From assembly GCA_049645705.1 (NCBI GenBank), contig JBARUK010000077.1:1-64000 (forward strand): a DNA stretch of 64,000 nt, in the 5' to 3' direction. Each line of letters begins with the position of its first letter. The stretch's first letter is position 1. The notes beneath the pieces are model-generated. The model did not search any database and was not told the origin of the DNA. It saw nothing but the letters and a program-made list of their open reading frames with translations. The position numbers were made by a program, and so were the translations under genes. Below are positions 43,979 through 53,476 of the stretch, piece by piece. The stretch comes from JBGNFV01 sp049645705. GTDB lineage: Bacteria; Bacteroidota; Bacteroidia; Cytophagales; Cyclobacteriaceae.

Positions 43979-44755
43979 TTAATCCAGCTTTTTAAGTAGA
44001 GCAGATGCCTGTTTGTTGTAGGGTTTTGCCCGGGTATCTCCCACCAGCCGCTTCAGCCAGAAAGTAGCCTCCTGTTCGTTGCCCTCCCACAGGTAAGTGA
44101 GTGACAGGTACCACTTGGCCCTGTGGCCCAGGGGGCCGTCATCCTTTATCAGTGTACGCAGGTGCGACTTGGCATCGTCCGTATCCCCGGACTCCAGGTA
44201 TGATATGGCTGCCATAAACCTGACGTAGGCATCGTCGTCGTGAGCCAGCAGGTAGTCCTCGAACCGGTAAGCAGCTTCTTCGAACTGCCCCTGGTTATAG
44301 TATTGGCCTGCTTCGGCCAGCGCTTCATCAGCACTACCCCGGTCTATGCTATAGGCCGGCCTCTTGTAATGCTGAGCAAACAGTGATTCATCAGGTCGCG
44401 AAAAAACTCCGCTCGCCCACAAGGCAAGGGTCATTACCAATATGACAGACGCAGCAGCCCCCAGCCACCAGCGGCTGGTGAGGCTCAGGATACGGCCGTC
44501 GTCTTGTTTACGTTCCGGTTGAGTCTTTATACTGTCCTCCACTACTTCGCTGTGAATGGCGTCCAGCCTGCTTTTTAATTCGTGGTTTTTGCCTTGTCGT
44601 ATACCGTCTTGTATTGCCTGGCGAAAATGCACCTCGTTTCTTAACTCGGTATCATTGTTCATTTCAGTTTCAAAGGCCTCCCGGTCTTCCGGCAACATAC
44701 GGTTCTGTACATAGCGGTCGACTCGTACGTCTTTCTCTGAGCGGTTGCTTTCCAT
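43979..44755 (-). CDS. Membrane anti-sigma-like protein with periplasmic TPR
   Basis: A 258-aa protein. N-terminal cytoplasmic part (1-95) has the pattern of a putative sigma-binding domain (RVDRYVQNRMLPEDREAFETEM, then LRNEVHFRQAIQDGIRQ), as in zinc-less anti-sigma factors of Bacteroidota. One TM (WWLGAAASVILVMTLALWAS) follows, then TPR-like helices (ALAEAGQYYNQGQFEEAAYR, AISYLESGDTDDAKSHLR) to the C-terminus. The gene begins 40 bases after the ECF sigma gene stop on the same strand, so it probably holds that sigma factor at the membrane. No protease site can be read from sequence. Confidence 0.75.
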   Translation of the reverse strand: MESNRSEKDVRVDRYVQNRMLPEDREAFETEMNNDTELRNEVHFRQAIQDGIRQGKNHELKSRLDAIHSEVVEDSIKTQPERKQDDGRILSLTSRWWLGAAASVILVMTLALWASGVFSRPDESLFAQHYKRPAYSIDRGSADEALAEAGQYYNQGQFEEAAYRFEDYLLAHDDDAYVRFMAAISYLESGDTDDAKSHLRTLIKDDGPLGHRAKWYLSLTYLWEGNEQEATFWLKRLVGDTRAKPYNKQASALLKKLD

Positions 44756-44795
44756 AAAAAAATTCTTGTACGTGTCTGTCTTTATTGTACGAAGC

Positions 44796-45383
44796 TCAAA
44801 AATATAACAGCTGCTTCAAAAAATCATTTTCGCTTACCATGTCCCGGAGTCTGCTCAGGCAGCTGTGCTTTTTATTCCGGGCTACGGCTTCGCTGGCCAT
44901 ATCCATTTTCAGGGCTATTTCCTTCATAGACTTCCTGTCGTAGTAAAAAAGGGTCAGTACCGTTTTACACTTTGGACCAAGCCGGTCTATGTGCTCCATC
45001 AGAACAGCGGAACGCTCATTTTCCAGCAGTACCTTCAGATCGTCCTCCTGCACTTTATCAAATTCGTGGAGGTCTAGCAGCCTGGACCGGTTAATAGACT
45101 GCCTGAGTCGATCTATCCAGATGTTACGACACACAGAATATAAGTAGGTTTTGACAGAACTGGTAAGGATGAAGTCTTCCTGCCGGGACTTATTGTATAA
45201 TACAATTATACCATCCTGAAAGACGTCCTTTGCGTCATCGGGCGAGCCATTGTTCTTAAGAATAAATATCTCGATAAGCCCGTAATACTCCTGGTACAAT
45301 TGTTTCAGGCACCTGTTTTCAGTCTGTTGATCTCCCGAAGAGAGTCCCTTCAATATTTCATTTCCAGACAGGTTTACCCTCAT
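44796..45383 (-). CDS. ECF-type RNA polymerase sigma factor
   Basis: A sigma-70 family protein with only regions 2 and 4: FQDGIIVLYNKS and TYLYSVCRNIWIDRLRQ (region 2) and LGPKCKTVLTLFYYDRKSMKEIA (region 4 helix-turn-helix). The start is placed at MRVNLSGNE (45383) since that fits the usual ECF N-terminus; the frame is open to 45425. It recruits RNA polymerase to a small regulon. It is divergent from the 157-aa gene and the TPR-CHAT gene and followed by an anti-sigma-like gene, so the four genes probably work together. Confidence 0.85.
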   Translation of the reverse strand: MRVNLSGNEILKGLSSGDQQTENRCLKQLYQEYYGLIEIFILKNNGSPDDAKDVFQDGIIVLYNKSRQEDFILTSSVKTYLYSVCRNIWIDRLRQSINRSRLLDLHEFDKVQEDDLKVLLENERSAVLMEHIDRLGPKCKTVLTLFYYDRKSMKEIALKMDMASEAVARNKKHSCLSRLRDMVSENDFLKQLLYF

Positions 45384-45530
45384 AGTTTCGAAATGATGCG
45401 GTTTGTTTTTGCAATAGGGCGGCAATATCTCCGCCTGGTAACTTAGGATGAAAATATATTTAATTTCGATTAAAGGTAGTAAATTAACCTCATCGCGAAG
45501 GCCTATTAACTCACTAATAAATTATTTCGT

Positions 45531-46004
45531 ATGAATGACGAAAATAAAAAAAAGCAGGGTGTTCCACCATTAGAAGAGGGAGATCCGTACGTAATTGTTG
45601 TTTCTTCCGGAGGTCCGCCGAATCCGGATGATAACGAGGATCTGGATACGGATGGCGGCCCTATCAAGATCAAGTTTCCGTTTGAACTGGCCTACCAGGA
45701 TAATAATGGGAGCGGAGATCAGACAATAGATGTGATCATATTCGCCGAGATCATTGATTCGCTGAGCCAGCTTATCACCTCATCCAGTTACCCGATGACA
45801 CTTTCGTCCACCCCCTCACAGGTCAACATAAAAATAGACTACAATGAAATTCCGGATGACAGGCATACCTTTATCCGGCTGAAATGGGGCAAACAGGGTA
45901 GCCAGATTGAATTCCTGTTACTTACAGTGCCATTCTCATTTCCACAGTCCAAAAAGGAATACCTGAAGAGTGTGAAACTGAAGTATCAGAAAACACGATC
46001 ATAA
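45531..46004 (+). CDS. 157-aa protein of unknown function upstream of the CHAT protease
   Basis: I do not recognise a family. The N-terminus is acidic and Pro/Gly-rich (VIVVSSGGPPNPDDNEDLD, residues about 22-40), and the rest (about 50-150) is an alpha/beta domain (IKIKFPFELAY, DVIIFAEIIDSLSQLITSS, FIRLKWGKQGSQIEFLLLT). There is no signal peptide, so it stays in the cytosol. It lies 110 bases and one terminator ahead of the TPR-CHAT gene, and divergent from the ECF sigma gene. A role as CHAT substrate or regulator is a testable guess; the flexible N-terminus would suit cleavage. Confidence 0.7.
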   Translation: MNDENKKKQGVPPLEEGDPYVIVVSSGGPPNPDDNEDLDTDGGPIKIKFPFELAYQDNNGSGDQTIDVIIFAEIIDSLSQLITSSSYPMTLSSTPSQVNIKIDYNEIPDDRHTFIRLKWGKQGSQIEFLLLTVPFSFPQSKKEYLKSVKLKYQKTRS

Positions 46005-46009
46005 CTTAC

Positions 46010-46036
46010 AGAAGGCCGCTCAGGCCTTCTTTTTTG
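46010..46036 (+). terminator. Terminator between the 157-aa and CHAT genes
   Basis: AGAAGGCC, GCTCA, GGCCTTCT, then T6. The CHAT gene therefore either has its own promoter in 46037-46114 or is expressed by read-through. Confidence 0.85.
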
Positions 46037-46114
46037 TTAATTTACGATCAATTATAGTCAGTAATAATTAACTTACGCGTCCTCCGGTAGCCAGCCCAAC
46101 GATTTTACCCGAAC

Positions 46115-49100
46115 ATGAATCGCACGTTACCGTTTCTGATCACCCTGCTCATACTGCTGTTGCAACAGCAATATGCTCCTGCCGTACCTCTTCCTGTCCG
46201 GAACGAAGCTGATTCACTATTGTCTGCCGCCAAAAGCCTCGTCATTTCCGGTCATCCTGATAGTGCTCAGCACATACTGGCTGGTGCCACCGGCCAAAAT
46301 GCTACGCGTCTGGCCCTGCCTGTAAGAGTGGTGCATGCGGCAGCCGCAGAAGACTTTTCAGAGAGAATAGGCCTGCTGGAGAACAAACTCCCGGCCAATA
46401 GTAGCCCCGGGTGGTGGACGGCTAAAGGCCACCTGCTGCTGGCAGAAGCCTACCTGGGCACTGGCAGGGCTGTCGAAGCCAGCCCTCTTTTCTCTAAGAC
46501 TAAAGAGCTGGCCGAGGAAATTAAAGATCCGGAAATACTCGTATTTGCCTACATAGGGCAGGCTGCTTGCGCTTACTACCTGGGAGCCTACGATGATATG
46601 GAGAGAAAACTGGTGACCGCCAGAACGGAAGCTAACCGGCACCTGCCTGCAGACCATAAGGCGCTGGCTACCTGCGACCACCTGCTGGGTGTGCTGTACC
46701 AGGTCAACGGAAACCATGAAAAAGCCCTGGAAATAAGCCTGCGGGTGCTGGATCGGATGAAGAGGTCAGGAGAAGCCAACCTGCTACCCTACTATGCAAA
46801 TACAGGCACCATATACCTGGAAAAGGGAGAATACGCTTATGCTATAGCGTACTTTGATCAGGCAATAAAAAAAGGCAATCCGGAGAACCTCTCCATGATG
46901 GCTACCTGCCACAACAATATGGGGCAGGCCCAGCACAGGCTGAATCATATGACTGAAGCCATTAGCTCCTTCCGGCAAAGTATAGCTCTTTACAATAAAG
47001 CCGACAGGCAGTCTGACCGGAAGAGTCTGAGCGATGCGTATAATAACCTGGCTTCCTGCTACCTGAGCCGCGAACAGCCCGATAGTGCGCTGGCTGTGAT
47101 AAACCAGGCCAGAAACGAAATACCTTCCGTATGGTCCCGTGACCCCCTTTCATGGCATACCCTCGGGGTGACCCGTATGAAAAAGGGCGATATCGATAAG
47201 GCTTACCCCTACCTGCTCACAGGCTTACGACTGCACAAGGAAAAATACGGTGAAGCGCACCCCTACCAGGCCACCATCTATACCGACCTGGCCAGGCTGG
47301 CCCGTGCGGGCAATAAACCAGGTCATTCCATAAGCTATGTAGACAGTGCACTGGCCATAGTCATGCCCGACATAGGGACGGAAAGGACTGCACCGAATAA
47401 TAAAAACGGCGAAACTGCCCAGGTGGCTGCATGGTACGCCCTGCGGGAAAAGGCCAACATACTTACAGAGCTGACCAGGCATGACAGCACTTACCTGGAA
47501 CCGGCTATGCGGGTGCACAGGCAGTCAGTAAGCCTGCTGGAAGACATCCGGAAGACACTGGCTACTGACGAGTCGGGCACGGCATGGAGTACGGCAGCCC
47601 ACCCTGTACTGGAGTCCGGTATCCTTATGGCCACTCAAAGCTATGATCTTACGGGTAGTGAGAACTACATGGAAGATGCGCTTCGCTTTGCGGAGAAGAA
47701 CAAGTCAGTGAAACTGCTGGAATCAACCCTGGAAGCCATAGCTGCCCTGAACGACCCGTACCTGGACAGCATCACAGCCCTGGAAGAAAAGATAAACCGG
47801 GAGCTGGCCATGTACCGCCGCAAGCTGGCCGGCAGTGAGAGTGAAAGCAGGAAAAAGGTGTGGCAGGACAGGGTATTTGAGCTGAAGCAAGACCAGGATA
47901 AGCTACTAACGGCCCTGCGACAGGGTACCCCGGCCTACTACCGCCAGAGATATATAGAGGAAGGACTCCACACAGATAGTATCCGGCAGCTGTTCACCTC
48001 TGCGTCAGACCTGTTCATAGAGTACTTTGTAGGCAGAGAACAGGTATGGGCCATCTGGCTTACAAGTGATCAGAAGGGTGTATATCCTATTGGCAGCACA
48101 GCAAAATTACGGTCCCGTGTAGCGGCCTATCTTGCTGCCGTATCTACCCGGCCCTCACTTTCTTATCAGAATTCTATTGATGAATTCGGCCACCTCACGT
48201 CCCTTGGGCACGGGCTCTATCAGGAACTGCTGCATCCGGCCATGAAGCACCTACCGGCCAATGCCGGGGGCGGCCGACTCATTATCATTCCCGACGGATG
48301 GCTGAGCTACCTGCCTTTTGAAAGCCTTCTGACTGATGAGACAGCTCCGGATGCTACACCCTACTATTCAGATCTGCCCTACCTCGTATCATCCTACACT
48401 ATCAGTTATGCCTATTCTGCCGGTCTGCTTATATCACCGGGTATGGGACAATCCGCTGCCCCGAATAAGGGTATAGGAATTTACGCTCCCTACACTTCTT
48501 CTGACCATAACAAGCTACAGGTGGCCCAGACGGAAGGCTGCAACAAGGGTAAGCTCTACGTCCTGGCCTGCAGTAACCAAGAGACAGAAGGTATCCGTAC
48601 GCTTATGGATGGGGAACTGGTAGAGGGAGGTAATGCCACCCGCGGGCACTTTCAGCAGTACGCAGGTAGCTACCAGGTATTACACCTGGCTACACATGCC
48701 TGCCTGGATCCGTATGACCCTACACTGAACCGCATATATCTTGCGGATGACTACCTTACTACTTCCGAACTTTACGGCATGAAGCTGAACGCCCGTATGG
48801 CGGTACTAAGTGCCTGTAATACCGGTAGCGGTGAGCTGGTGGCGGGTGAAGGGGTTATGAGCCTGGGGCGTGGGCTGGCCTATGCAGGGGTAGAAAGTAT
48901 GGTGACCAGCCTGTGGCCTATAGATGACTGTACTACGTCTAACCTTATGGTGAACTTCTACCGTGAGCTGCTGGGCAGTGAGCCTATGGCTAAGGATGAG
49001 GCTCTCAGAGCTGCCAAGCTCAGCTTTATGCAGTCATCGGAAGATATACTGGCGCACCCTTACTACTGGGCGGCATTTATACATACTGGTAAGTGGACCC

Positions 49101-49225
49101 CACTGGATACAGACAGTATGGTGCCGTCTTATACAGAAAACATTTCTCTGAAATGGTGGCGTGCTGGCTGCCTGGTAATGATTCTGGCGCTTTTAGGGTT
49201 TTCTGTCAAAAAGGTCGTTGCCTGA
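46115..49225 (+). CDS. TPR-CHAT caspase-like protease
   Basis: A 1036-aa protein. It has a signal-like hydrophobic N-terminus (FLITLLILLLQQQYAPAVPL), about ten TPR helices (residues about 90-430), a helical linker with a coiled coil (about 540-620), the CHAT protease domain (about 690-980) and one C-terminal hydrophobic segment (CLVMILALLGFSVKKVV). The catalytic dyad is His861 (HLATHACLDP) and Cys901 (LSACNTGSGEL), followed by GEGVMSLGRGLAYAG and MVTSLWPIDD. CHAT (C14/caspase-like) peptidases cut after specific residues and in type III-E CRISPR cleave a protein that holds a sigma factor. Here the gene sits near an ECF sigma/anti-sigma pair. It faces the periplasm if the signal is used, and the C-terminal anchor would hold it at the inner membrane. 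Confidence 0.9.
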   Translation: MNRTLPFLITLLILLLQQQYAPAVPLPVRNEADSLLSAAKSLVISGHPDSAQHILAGATGQNATRLALPVRVVHAAAAEDFSERIGLLENKLPANSSPGWWTAKGHLLLAEAYLGTGRAVEASPLFSKTKELAEEIKDPEILVFAYIGQAACAYYLGAYDDMERKLVTARTEANRHLPADHKALATCDHLLGVLYQVNGNHEKALEISLRVLDRMKRSGEANLLPYYANTGTIYLEKGEYAYAIAYFDQAIKKGNPENLSMMATCHNNMGQAQHRLNHMTEAISSFRQSIALYNKADRQSDRKSLSDAYNNLASCYLSREQPDSALAVINQARNEIPSVWSRDPLSWHTLGVTRMKKGDIDKAYPYLLTGLRLHKEKYGEAHPYQATIYTDLARLARAGNKPGHSISYVDSALAIVMPDIGTERTAPNNKNGETAQVAAWYALREKANILTELTRHDSTYLEPAMRVHRQSVSLLEDIRKTLATDESGTAWSTAAHPVLESGILMATQSYDLTGSENYMEDALRFAEKNKSVKLLESTLEAIAALNDPYLDSITALEEKINRELAMYRRKLAGSESESRKKVWQDRVFELKQDQDKLLTALRQGTPAYYRQRYIEEGLHTDSIRQLFTSASDLFIEYFVGREQVWAIWLTSDQKGVYPIGSTAKLRSRVAAYLAAVSTRPSLSYQNSIDEFGHLTSLGHGLYQELLHPAMKHLPANAGGGRLIIIPDGWLSYLPFESLLTDETAPDATPYYSDLPYLVSSYTISYAYSAGLLISPGMGQSAAPNKGIGIYAPYTSSDHNKLQVAQTEGCNKGKLYVLACSNQETEGIRTLMDGELVEGGNATRGHFQQYAGSYQVLHLATHACLDPYDPTLNRIYLADDYLTTSELYGMKLNARMAVLSACNTGSGELVAGEGVMSLGRGLAYAGVESMVTSLWPIDDCTTSNLMVNFYRELLGSEPMAKDEALRAAKLSFMQSSEDILAHPYYWAAFIHTGKWTPLDTDSMVPSYTENISLKWWRAGCLVMILALLGFSVKKVVA

Positions 49226-50317
49226 TCATTCACTATCATCCTCATCCGACATGCCTTCTTCTATAGTTTGCTCTGCCTCTTTTTCAGTATCCTCATCCCT
49301 GGGTACGGAGTCCTGCTCAAAGCTCTCTACGGGTTCGTAGCTGAGAGAAGCATATATTGGAAAATGGTCGGAACCAATGCCATCCAGGACTTCCATCTCG
49401 ATAAGCTTAAAGTCTTTTGAATGAAAAACATGATCGAGGGGCCACCTGAACAGAATATTATCGGCATTAAAGGTATTATAAAAACCCCGCCCTATTCGTG
49501 GATCCAGCAGGCCGCTGACTTCCTGAAACAGCCGGGTAGTCTGAGACCAGGCTACATCGTTAAAATCACCAGCTACTACTACAGGCTTAGTCTCATCATA
49601 CGCTTTCTTACCTACTATCACTATTTCCGCATCACGTTCACGGCTGTCGTCAGACTCTCCGGGAGCAGGCGGGCGCGGATGAACGCCGTAGAATGACACC
49701 CATGTATTATTTGAAAGCAGTACCTCTGTGTATATCGAGGGAATATCGTCTTCTACTAAATAGTTTACCTCTTCACCCCGCAGTGGCAGCCGGGAATACA
49801 GCAGCAGACCGTAGGTATTGTCCAGGGGCACCTTAATGGTATATAGATAGTCCTTTTCAAGCTCCTCAAGCCCGGTTTCCCAGCCATCGTCCCCTTCAAG
49901 GACTAATAAAATGTCCGGGTTATATTCCTCTACCATGGAAACAAGCTTGCTGTACTCGGTATTAGTTTGTAGTACATTGCTTACCAGTACACTAAAGGAG
50001 ACGGTATCTCTACCGTCGTACTCAGTATACAGCGTCTGAAAAGGTGATAGCTTGGTGTATGGATATATCTTATATCCCTGGTATATCACAGCTACGATCA
50101 GCAGGATAAGCCACACCTTAGCCCGCTTTTTTCTGCGATATTCCAGGGAGTACATCAGCCCTATGGCTATGACCGTGATACCCACTAACTGAAGGCGGGG
50201 GAAATCAAATGCCCTGACGAACCATTCTTCGGAAGTAAGCAGGGGGATCAGGGTGGATACTAAGACAAAGATTGCCAGTAGCCGGAATAAAACTCTTGTT
50301 ACTTTAGCAGCGCTCAT
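49226..50317 (-). CDS. Endonuclease/exonuclease/phosphatase (EEP) family membrane protein
   Basis: A 363-aa protein with three N-terminal hydrophobic segments (residues about 7-105) and an EEP catalytic domain: VLEGDDGW, VSFYGVHPRP, GDFNDVAWS, DHVFHS and GSDHFP. The fold covers DNases, sphingomyelinases and inositol phosphatases, so substrate is unknown. The C-terminal 30 residues are very acidic. Its stop codon directly abuts the stop of the TPR-CHAT gene (convergent, no gap), so transcription of each could interfere with the other. Confidence 0.85.
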   Translation of the reverse strand: MSAAKVTRVLFRLLAIFVLVSTLIPLLTSEEWFVRAFDFPRLQLVGITVIAIGLMYSLEYRRKKRAKVWLILLIVAVIYQGYKIYPYTKLSPFQTLYTEYDGRDTVSFSVLVSNVLQTNTEYSKLVSMVEEYNPDILLVLEGDDGWETGLEELEKDYLYTIKVPLDNTYGLLLYSRLPLRGEEVNYLVEDDIPSIYTEVLLSNNTWVSFYGVHPRPPAPGESDDSRERDAEIVIVGKKAYDETKPVVVAGDFNDVAWSQTTRLFQEVSGLLDPRIGRGFYNTFNADNILFRWPLDHVFHSKDFKLIEMEVLDGIGSDHFPIYASLSYEPVESFEQDSVPRDEDTEKEAEQTIEEGMSDEDDSE

Positions 50318-50418
50318 TTTATAGCCGTTAATAACAGCATTATCTTATCAGTGTGTACATAAACTCTTCGTATTATAATGGTTTTTGAAATACCCGGCTC
50401 ATTATCTGACATTTCTTT

Positions 50419-51333
50419 TCAGTAAAGTTTACGCTTACTGCTCTCATCGCTGAATATTACCTGCAAATCAGACAGAGTGTTTACGTCCTTTTCCGGCAGG
50501 TCAGCCCATTTACAGAATTTACGCAATAATACACTTACTTTCAGACCATCTTTACGCATGCTTCTGATGGACAAAGCCCCTTCTGACTTGGCTAGTTTGT
50601 GGTTACTTTCATCCTGCAGTAGTCCGTGGTGTACAAAGGATACAGCCAGGAATTTCTCCAGCTCCAGCGCCTCTGCCAGCCAGAGTTGAGCCGCCGAAGA
50701 AGAAAACAGGTCATCGCCTCGTACGATCAGCGTAGTGCCCATCGCTTCATCGTCACACAGGCTCGCCAGTTGATAGGCGGCAGCATCATCTTTACGCCAA
50801 ATAACAAAATCGCCCATACCGGCTTTCAGGTTATAGGGCTTTCCTTTACCTTCCAGGCCAGGCACAAAAATATTGAGGGCCTTATCATCCAGTGCACTGC
50901 GAACAGCATAGGGTGCATCGAAGGCCCTTTTGCCTATACGGCGGCAGGTCTCCGGGTATATGCCATCGGCCGAAGCTTCCCTTATCTTCCTGCGTGAACA
51001 CCTGCAGGCATATGCTTTGCCTGTATCCAGCAGCCTTTCTGCGGCTTTACGGTATACGGCCATCTTATCCTGCTGGCTGTGGTCACGGTAGAAGTTGCCT
51101 GGTCCCGAAGGCCCTTCATCAGGCTCTATCCCCAGCCAGTTCAGCGTATCGAATATATCTTCCACGTACTCCGGCCTGGATCTTGCCGAATCTATGTCGT
51201 CTATTCTGAGCCAAAGCCTGCCGTCGTAGTATCTGGTCAGCAGGCAGGTCAGCAAAAAATTAAACGCATTGCCCTGATGCAGTAAGCCGCTTGGGGTAGG
51301 TGCAATCCGGGAAACTACCCGGTTTTCGGACAT
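50419..51333 (-). CDS. gluQ: Glutamyl-Q tRNA(Asp) synthetase
   Basis: A 304-aa truncated glutamyl-tRNA-synthetase-like enzyme. HIGH-like TPSGLLHQGNAFNF, RIDDIDSARSRPEY, the zinc-type CRCSRRK ... YPETCRR cysteines and a KMSKS-like HKLAKSEGAL are present. The anticodon-binding domain is missing, which separates it from GltX. It attaches glutamate to the queuosine base of tRNA-Asp. The start is set at MSENRV (51333), six codons into the open frame, because the preceding residues are not typical. Confidence 0.9.
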   Translation of the reverse strand: MSENRVVSRIAPTPSGLLHQGNAFNFLLTCLLTRYYDGRLWLRIDDIDSARSRPEYVEDIFDTLNWLGIEPDEGPSGPGNFYRDHSQQDKMAVYRKAAERLLDTGKAYACRCSRRKIREASADGIYPETCRRIGKRAFDAPYAVRSALDDKALNIFVPGLEGKGKPYNLKAGMGDFVIWRKDDAAAYQLASLCDDEAMGTTLIVRGDDLFSSSAAQLWLAEALELEKFLAVSFVHHGLLQDESNHKLAKSEGALSIRSMRKDGLKVSVLLRKFCKWADLPEKDVNTLSDLQVIFSDESSKRKLY

Positions 51334-51451
51334 GTTGGTTTGGTGAGGCATGGTTGTTGCCGACTAATATACATATCAAACCAGCTATCCCAAATACCTT
51401 CATTATTATCCGGATATTTACGATAGTGCAGGCTTTTTATACGTGATCTGA

Positions 51452-52003
51452 ATGAGCGAAAAGGATAGGAACAGGAGAAAACGACAGGCAACTGTACTGA
51501 GAAGATTCAGGAAGATACACCGCTACAGTGGTATAGCACTGTTCGTGTTCTTCTTCATCATTGGTATTACCTCCGTATTACTGGGCTGGAAAAAGCACTC
51601 CGGCGATGTGCTTATGCCTGAGACCAGGAAGGGTACCCCTGCTACTCTGTCTGAATGGCTGCCTATGGACTCGCTGCAGAACATAGCTTTTGAAGCTCTT
51701 GCAGATTCTGCCTATACGCTCGACAGGATAGATGTGAGACCCGGTAAGGGAGTGGCCAAATTCAGATTTGATCAGGAAAATATGGAAGTGCAGGTAGACG
51801 GCGGTACCGGAGAGGTATTAAATAAAGGTCCGCGGAGAGCGGACCTTATTGAAAGCATTCATGACGGAAGTTACGTTGATGACCTGCTAGGTACAGGTGG
51901 TGTTATTAAGGTGTTCTATAGTACACTCACAGGTCTGTCGTTAACGATGTTTGTCATATCGGGCTTTTGGTTATGGTATGGCCCGAAACGAATGCGCAGA
52001 TAA
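51452..52003 (+). CDS. PepSY-associated TM helix protein
   Basis: A 183-aa protein with an N-terminal TM (YSGIALFVFFFIIGITSVLLGW), a PepSY-like periplasmic domain (NIAFEALADSAYTLDRIDVRPGKGVAKFRF; VDGGTGEVLNKG), a second TM (TGLSLTMFVISGFWLWYG) and a short basic C-tail. PepSY membrane proteins often accompany iron reductases or TonB receptors; no such gene is adjacent. It is the convergent neighbour of the TPR lipoprotein gene. Confidence 0.82.
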   Translation: MSEKDRNRRKRQATVLRRFRKIHRYSGIALFVFFFIIGITSVLLGWKKHSGDVLMPETRKGTPATLSEWLPMDSLQNIAFEALADSAYTLDRIDVRPGKGVAKFRFDQENMEVQVDGGTGEVLNKGPRRADLIESIHDGSYVDDLLGTGGVIKVFYSTLTGLSLTMFVISGFWLWYGPKRMRR

Positions 52004-52005
52004 TA

Positions 52006-53430
52006 TTATTTGGACTCGATCATGCTTTCCGTTTTAGTACGGAACCACTGCATGAACTCGTTGGTACGTTTCACAAAACGATACGAGAACAGGGCTGCAC
52101 CGATCACCAGGATCAGAAAGAGACCTAACGAAGCATACACCGTATTGCGGGTCTTGAGCTTCATCATGGCCAGTTCCATGCGGGCCATCTGCTCGCGGCG
52201 GCGCTTCTCAGCCAGGTCAGTCTCCAGTTGCTTCTGCAGTCTCATGATCTCCACAGGTCGCTGGTCTTCTACTACGGCCATGCGCAGGTTATACAGCTTT
52301 TCCTGAAGACCAGCTACTTTAACAAAATCACCAGAAGCTTTATATGAGTCTATTGCGTGTGAGAGCAGGGCCTGACGATCATCGTTATTATTAGCAATGC
52401 CCATTTTCAGTCCTTCCTGTGCATATGCCAGGGCCTCATCATAATTTTTTTGCTGAAGGTTCAGGTACGAAAGGTTCCTGTACACGGACATAACCTTATC
52501 TAATCGCCCGATAGTGAAGAATATTTCTCTTGCACTCTCATAATGCTCCTCCGCCTTATCGAACGCTAATTGCTTTTCAGAAAGGAAACCCATGTTCAGG
52601 GCAGCATTACCCTCATACAGGGAGTTCTCCTTATCCACGGCAAGCTGCATGGCCTGGTCCAGGTAGAACTCAGCCGCATTGAAGTCATTGATAGAAAGCT
52701 TTACCAGGCCTAACTGGTTAGAGGCTACTACCTCACCTTTGCCATAGTTTATCGTACGGCTTTCATCTAATGCTTCTTCGAATGCTTTGCCTGCACCATA
52801 GTAGTCATGATTGTCGTATCTGGACAACCCGATAGCATTCAGAATATCTACTCTAAAGCTACGGGGGGCCGCCTGTGGTAGCTGGTCCAGTGATTTGGAG
52901 TAGTACTCTACTGCGCGTTCGTTGAGCCCCAGCCTTCTGTTTATCAGACCGAGAGAGTAGTAGCAGTAAGCAGATTTTTCGTCAAGACCGGTTTCTTCAA
53001 AATAGGCCATGGCCTTATGCAGGTAGCTACTGGCCATTTCATAATTACCGGCCTTGTAATGGCCTATACCCTTATTATAGTTGAAATCTGCATGATCGGA
53101 CAGATCGTCCATTTCCTTAATAAGCCCCTCATAGGCATTAAGGTGTTCCTGAGATTTTCTGTGGTCGTTTAGCTTAAGTGCGTATAAGCTTGCCAGGAGA
53201 TTGTGGGCCTGTATCTTTCCTTTGGTGTAATTGAAAGACTCAGCCTGGCTCAGTGCTTCCGATGCCTGGCGGGCAGCCAGTTCGGGGCTGTTGTGGCGAT
53301 TTTCCTTTGCTTCTTCCAAAGTAAAATCGACCTGCTGCTGTGAAAAGGAGGATGTCTTCATATCGACATCCTCTTTTTCTGCACAGGCGAAAAAGATGAG
53401 AATAAAAATAGCTGGAAGTATAAATCTCAT
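52006..53430 (-). CDS. TPR lipoprotein with a C-terminal TM and coiled coil
   Basis: About 474 residues. A lipoprotein signal (MRFILPAIFILIFFAC) supports a start at 53430; the frame is open further up with other ATGs at 53445 and 53460. Ten or so TPR motifs follow (for example YYSLGLINRRLGLNERAVEYYSKSLDQL, NQLGLVKLSINDFNAAEFYLDQAM). Near the C-terminus a coiled coil (about 405-430) and a TM (TVYASLGLFLILVIGAALFSY) precede a 25-residue cytoplasmic tail with no output domain. The architecture resembles TPR sensor proteins of Bacteroidota that pass a signal across the membrane but lacks a kinase or HTH. A small double-glycine peptide gene precedes it on the same strand. Confidence 0.8.
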   Translation of the reverse strand: MRFILPAIFILIFFACAEKEDVDMKTSSFSQQQVDFTLEEAKENRHNSPELAARQASEALSQAESFNYTKGKIQAHNLLASLYALKLNDHRKSQEHLNAYEGLIKEMDDLSDHADFNYNKGIGHYKAGNYEMASSYLHKAMAYFEETGLDEKSAYCYYSLGLINRRLGLNERAVEYYSKSLDQLPQAAPRSFRVDILNAIGLSRYDNHDYYGAGKAFEEALDESRTINYGKGEVVASNQLGLVKLSINDFNAAEFYLDQAMQLAVDKENSLYEGNAALNMGFLSEKQLAFDKAEEHYESAREIFFTIGRLDKVMSVYRNLSYLNLQQKNYDEALAYAQEGLKMGIANNNDDRQALLSHAIDSYKASGDFVKVAGLQEKLYNLRMAVVEDQRPVEIMRLQKQLETDLAEKRRREQMARMELAMMKLKTRNTVYASLGLFLILVIGAALFSYRFVKRTNEFMQWFRTKTESMIESK

Positions 53431-53476
53431 GTTTTCACTGTTCATTGATACCATTTTCATGGCAATTGGTTCATTA

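Noticed and set aside
46115..49225. Type III-E CRISPR TPR-CHAT effector partner
   Set aside because: No Cas7-11, Csx30 or CRISPR array in the window and the protein has a signal-like N-terminus and C-terminal hydrophobic segment.
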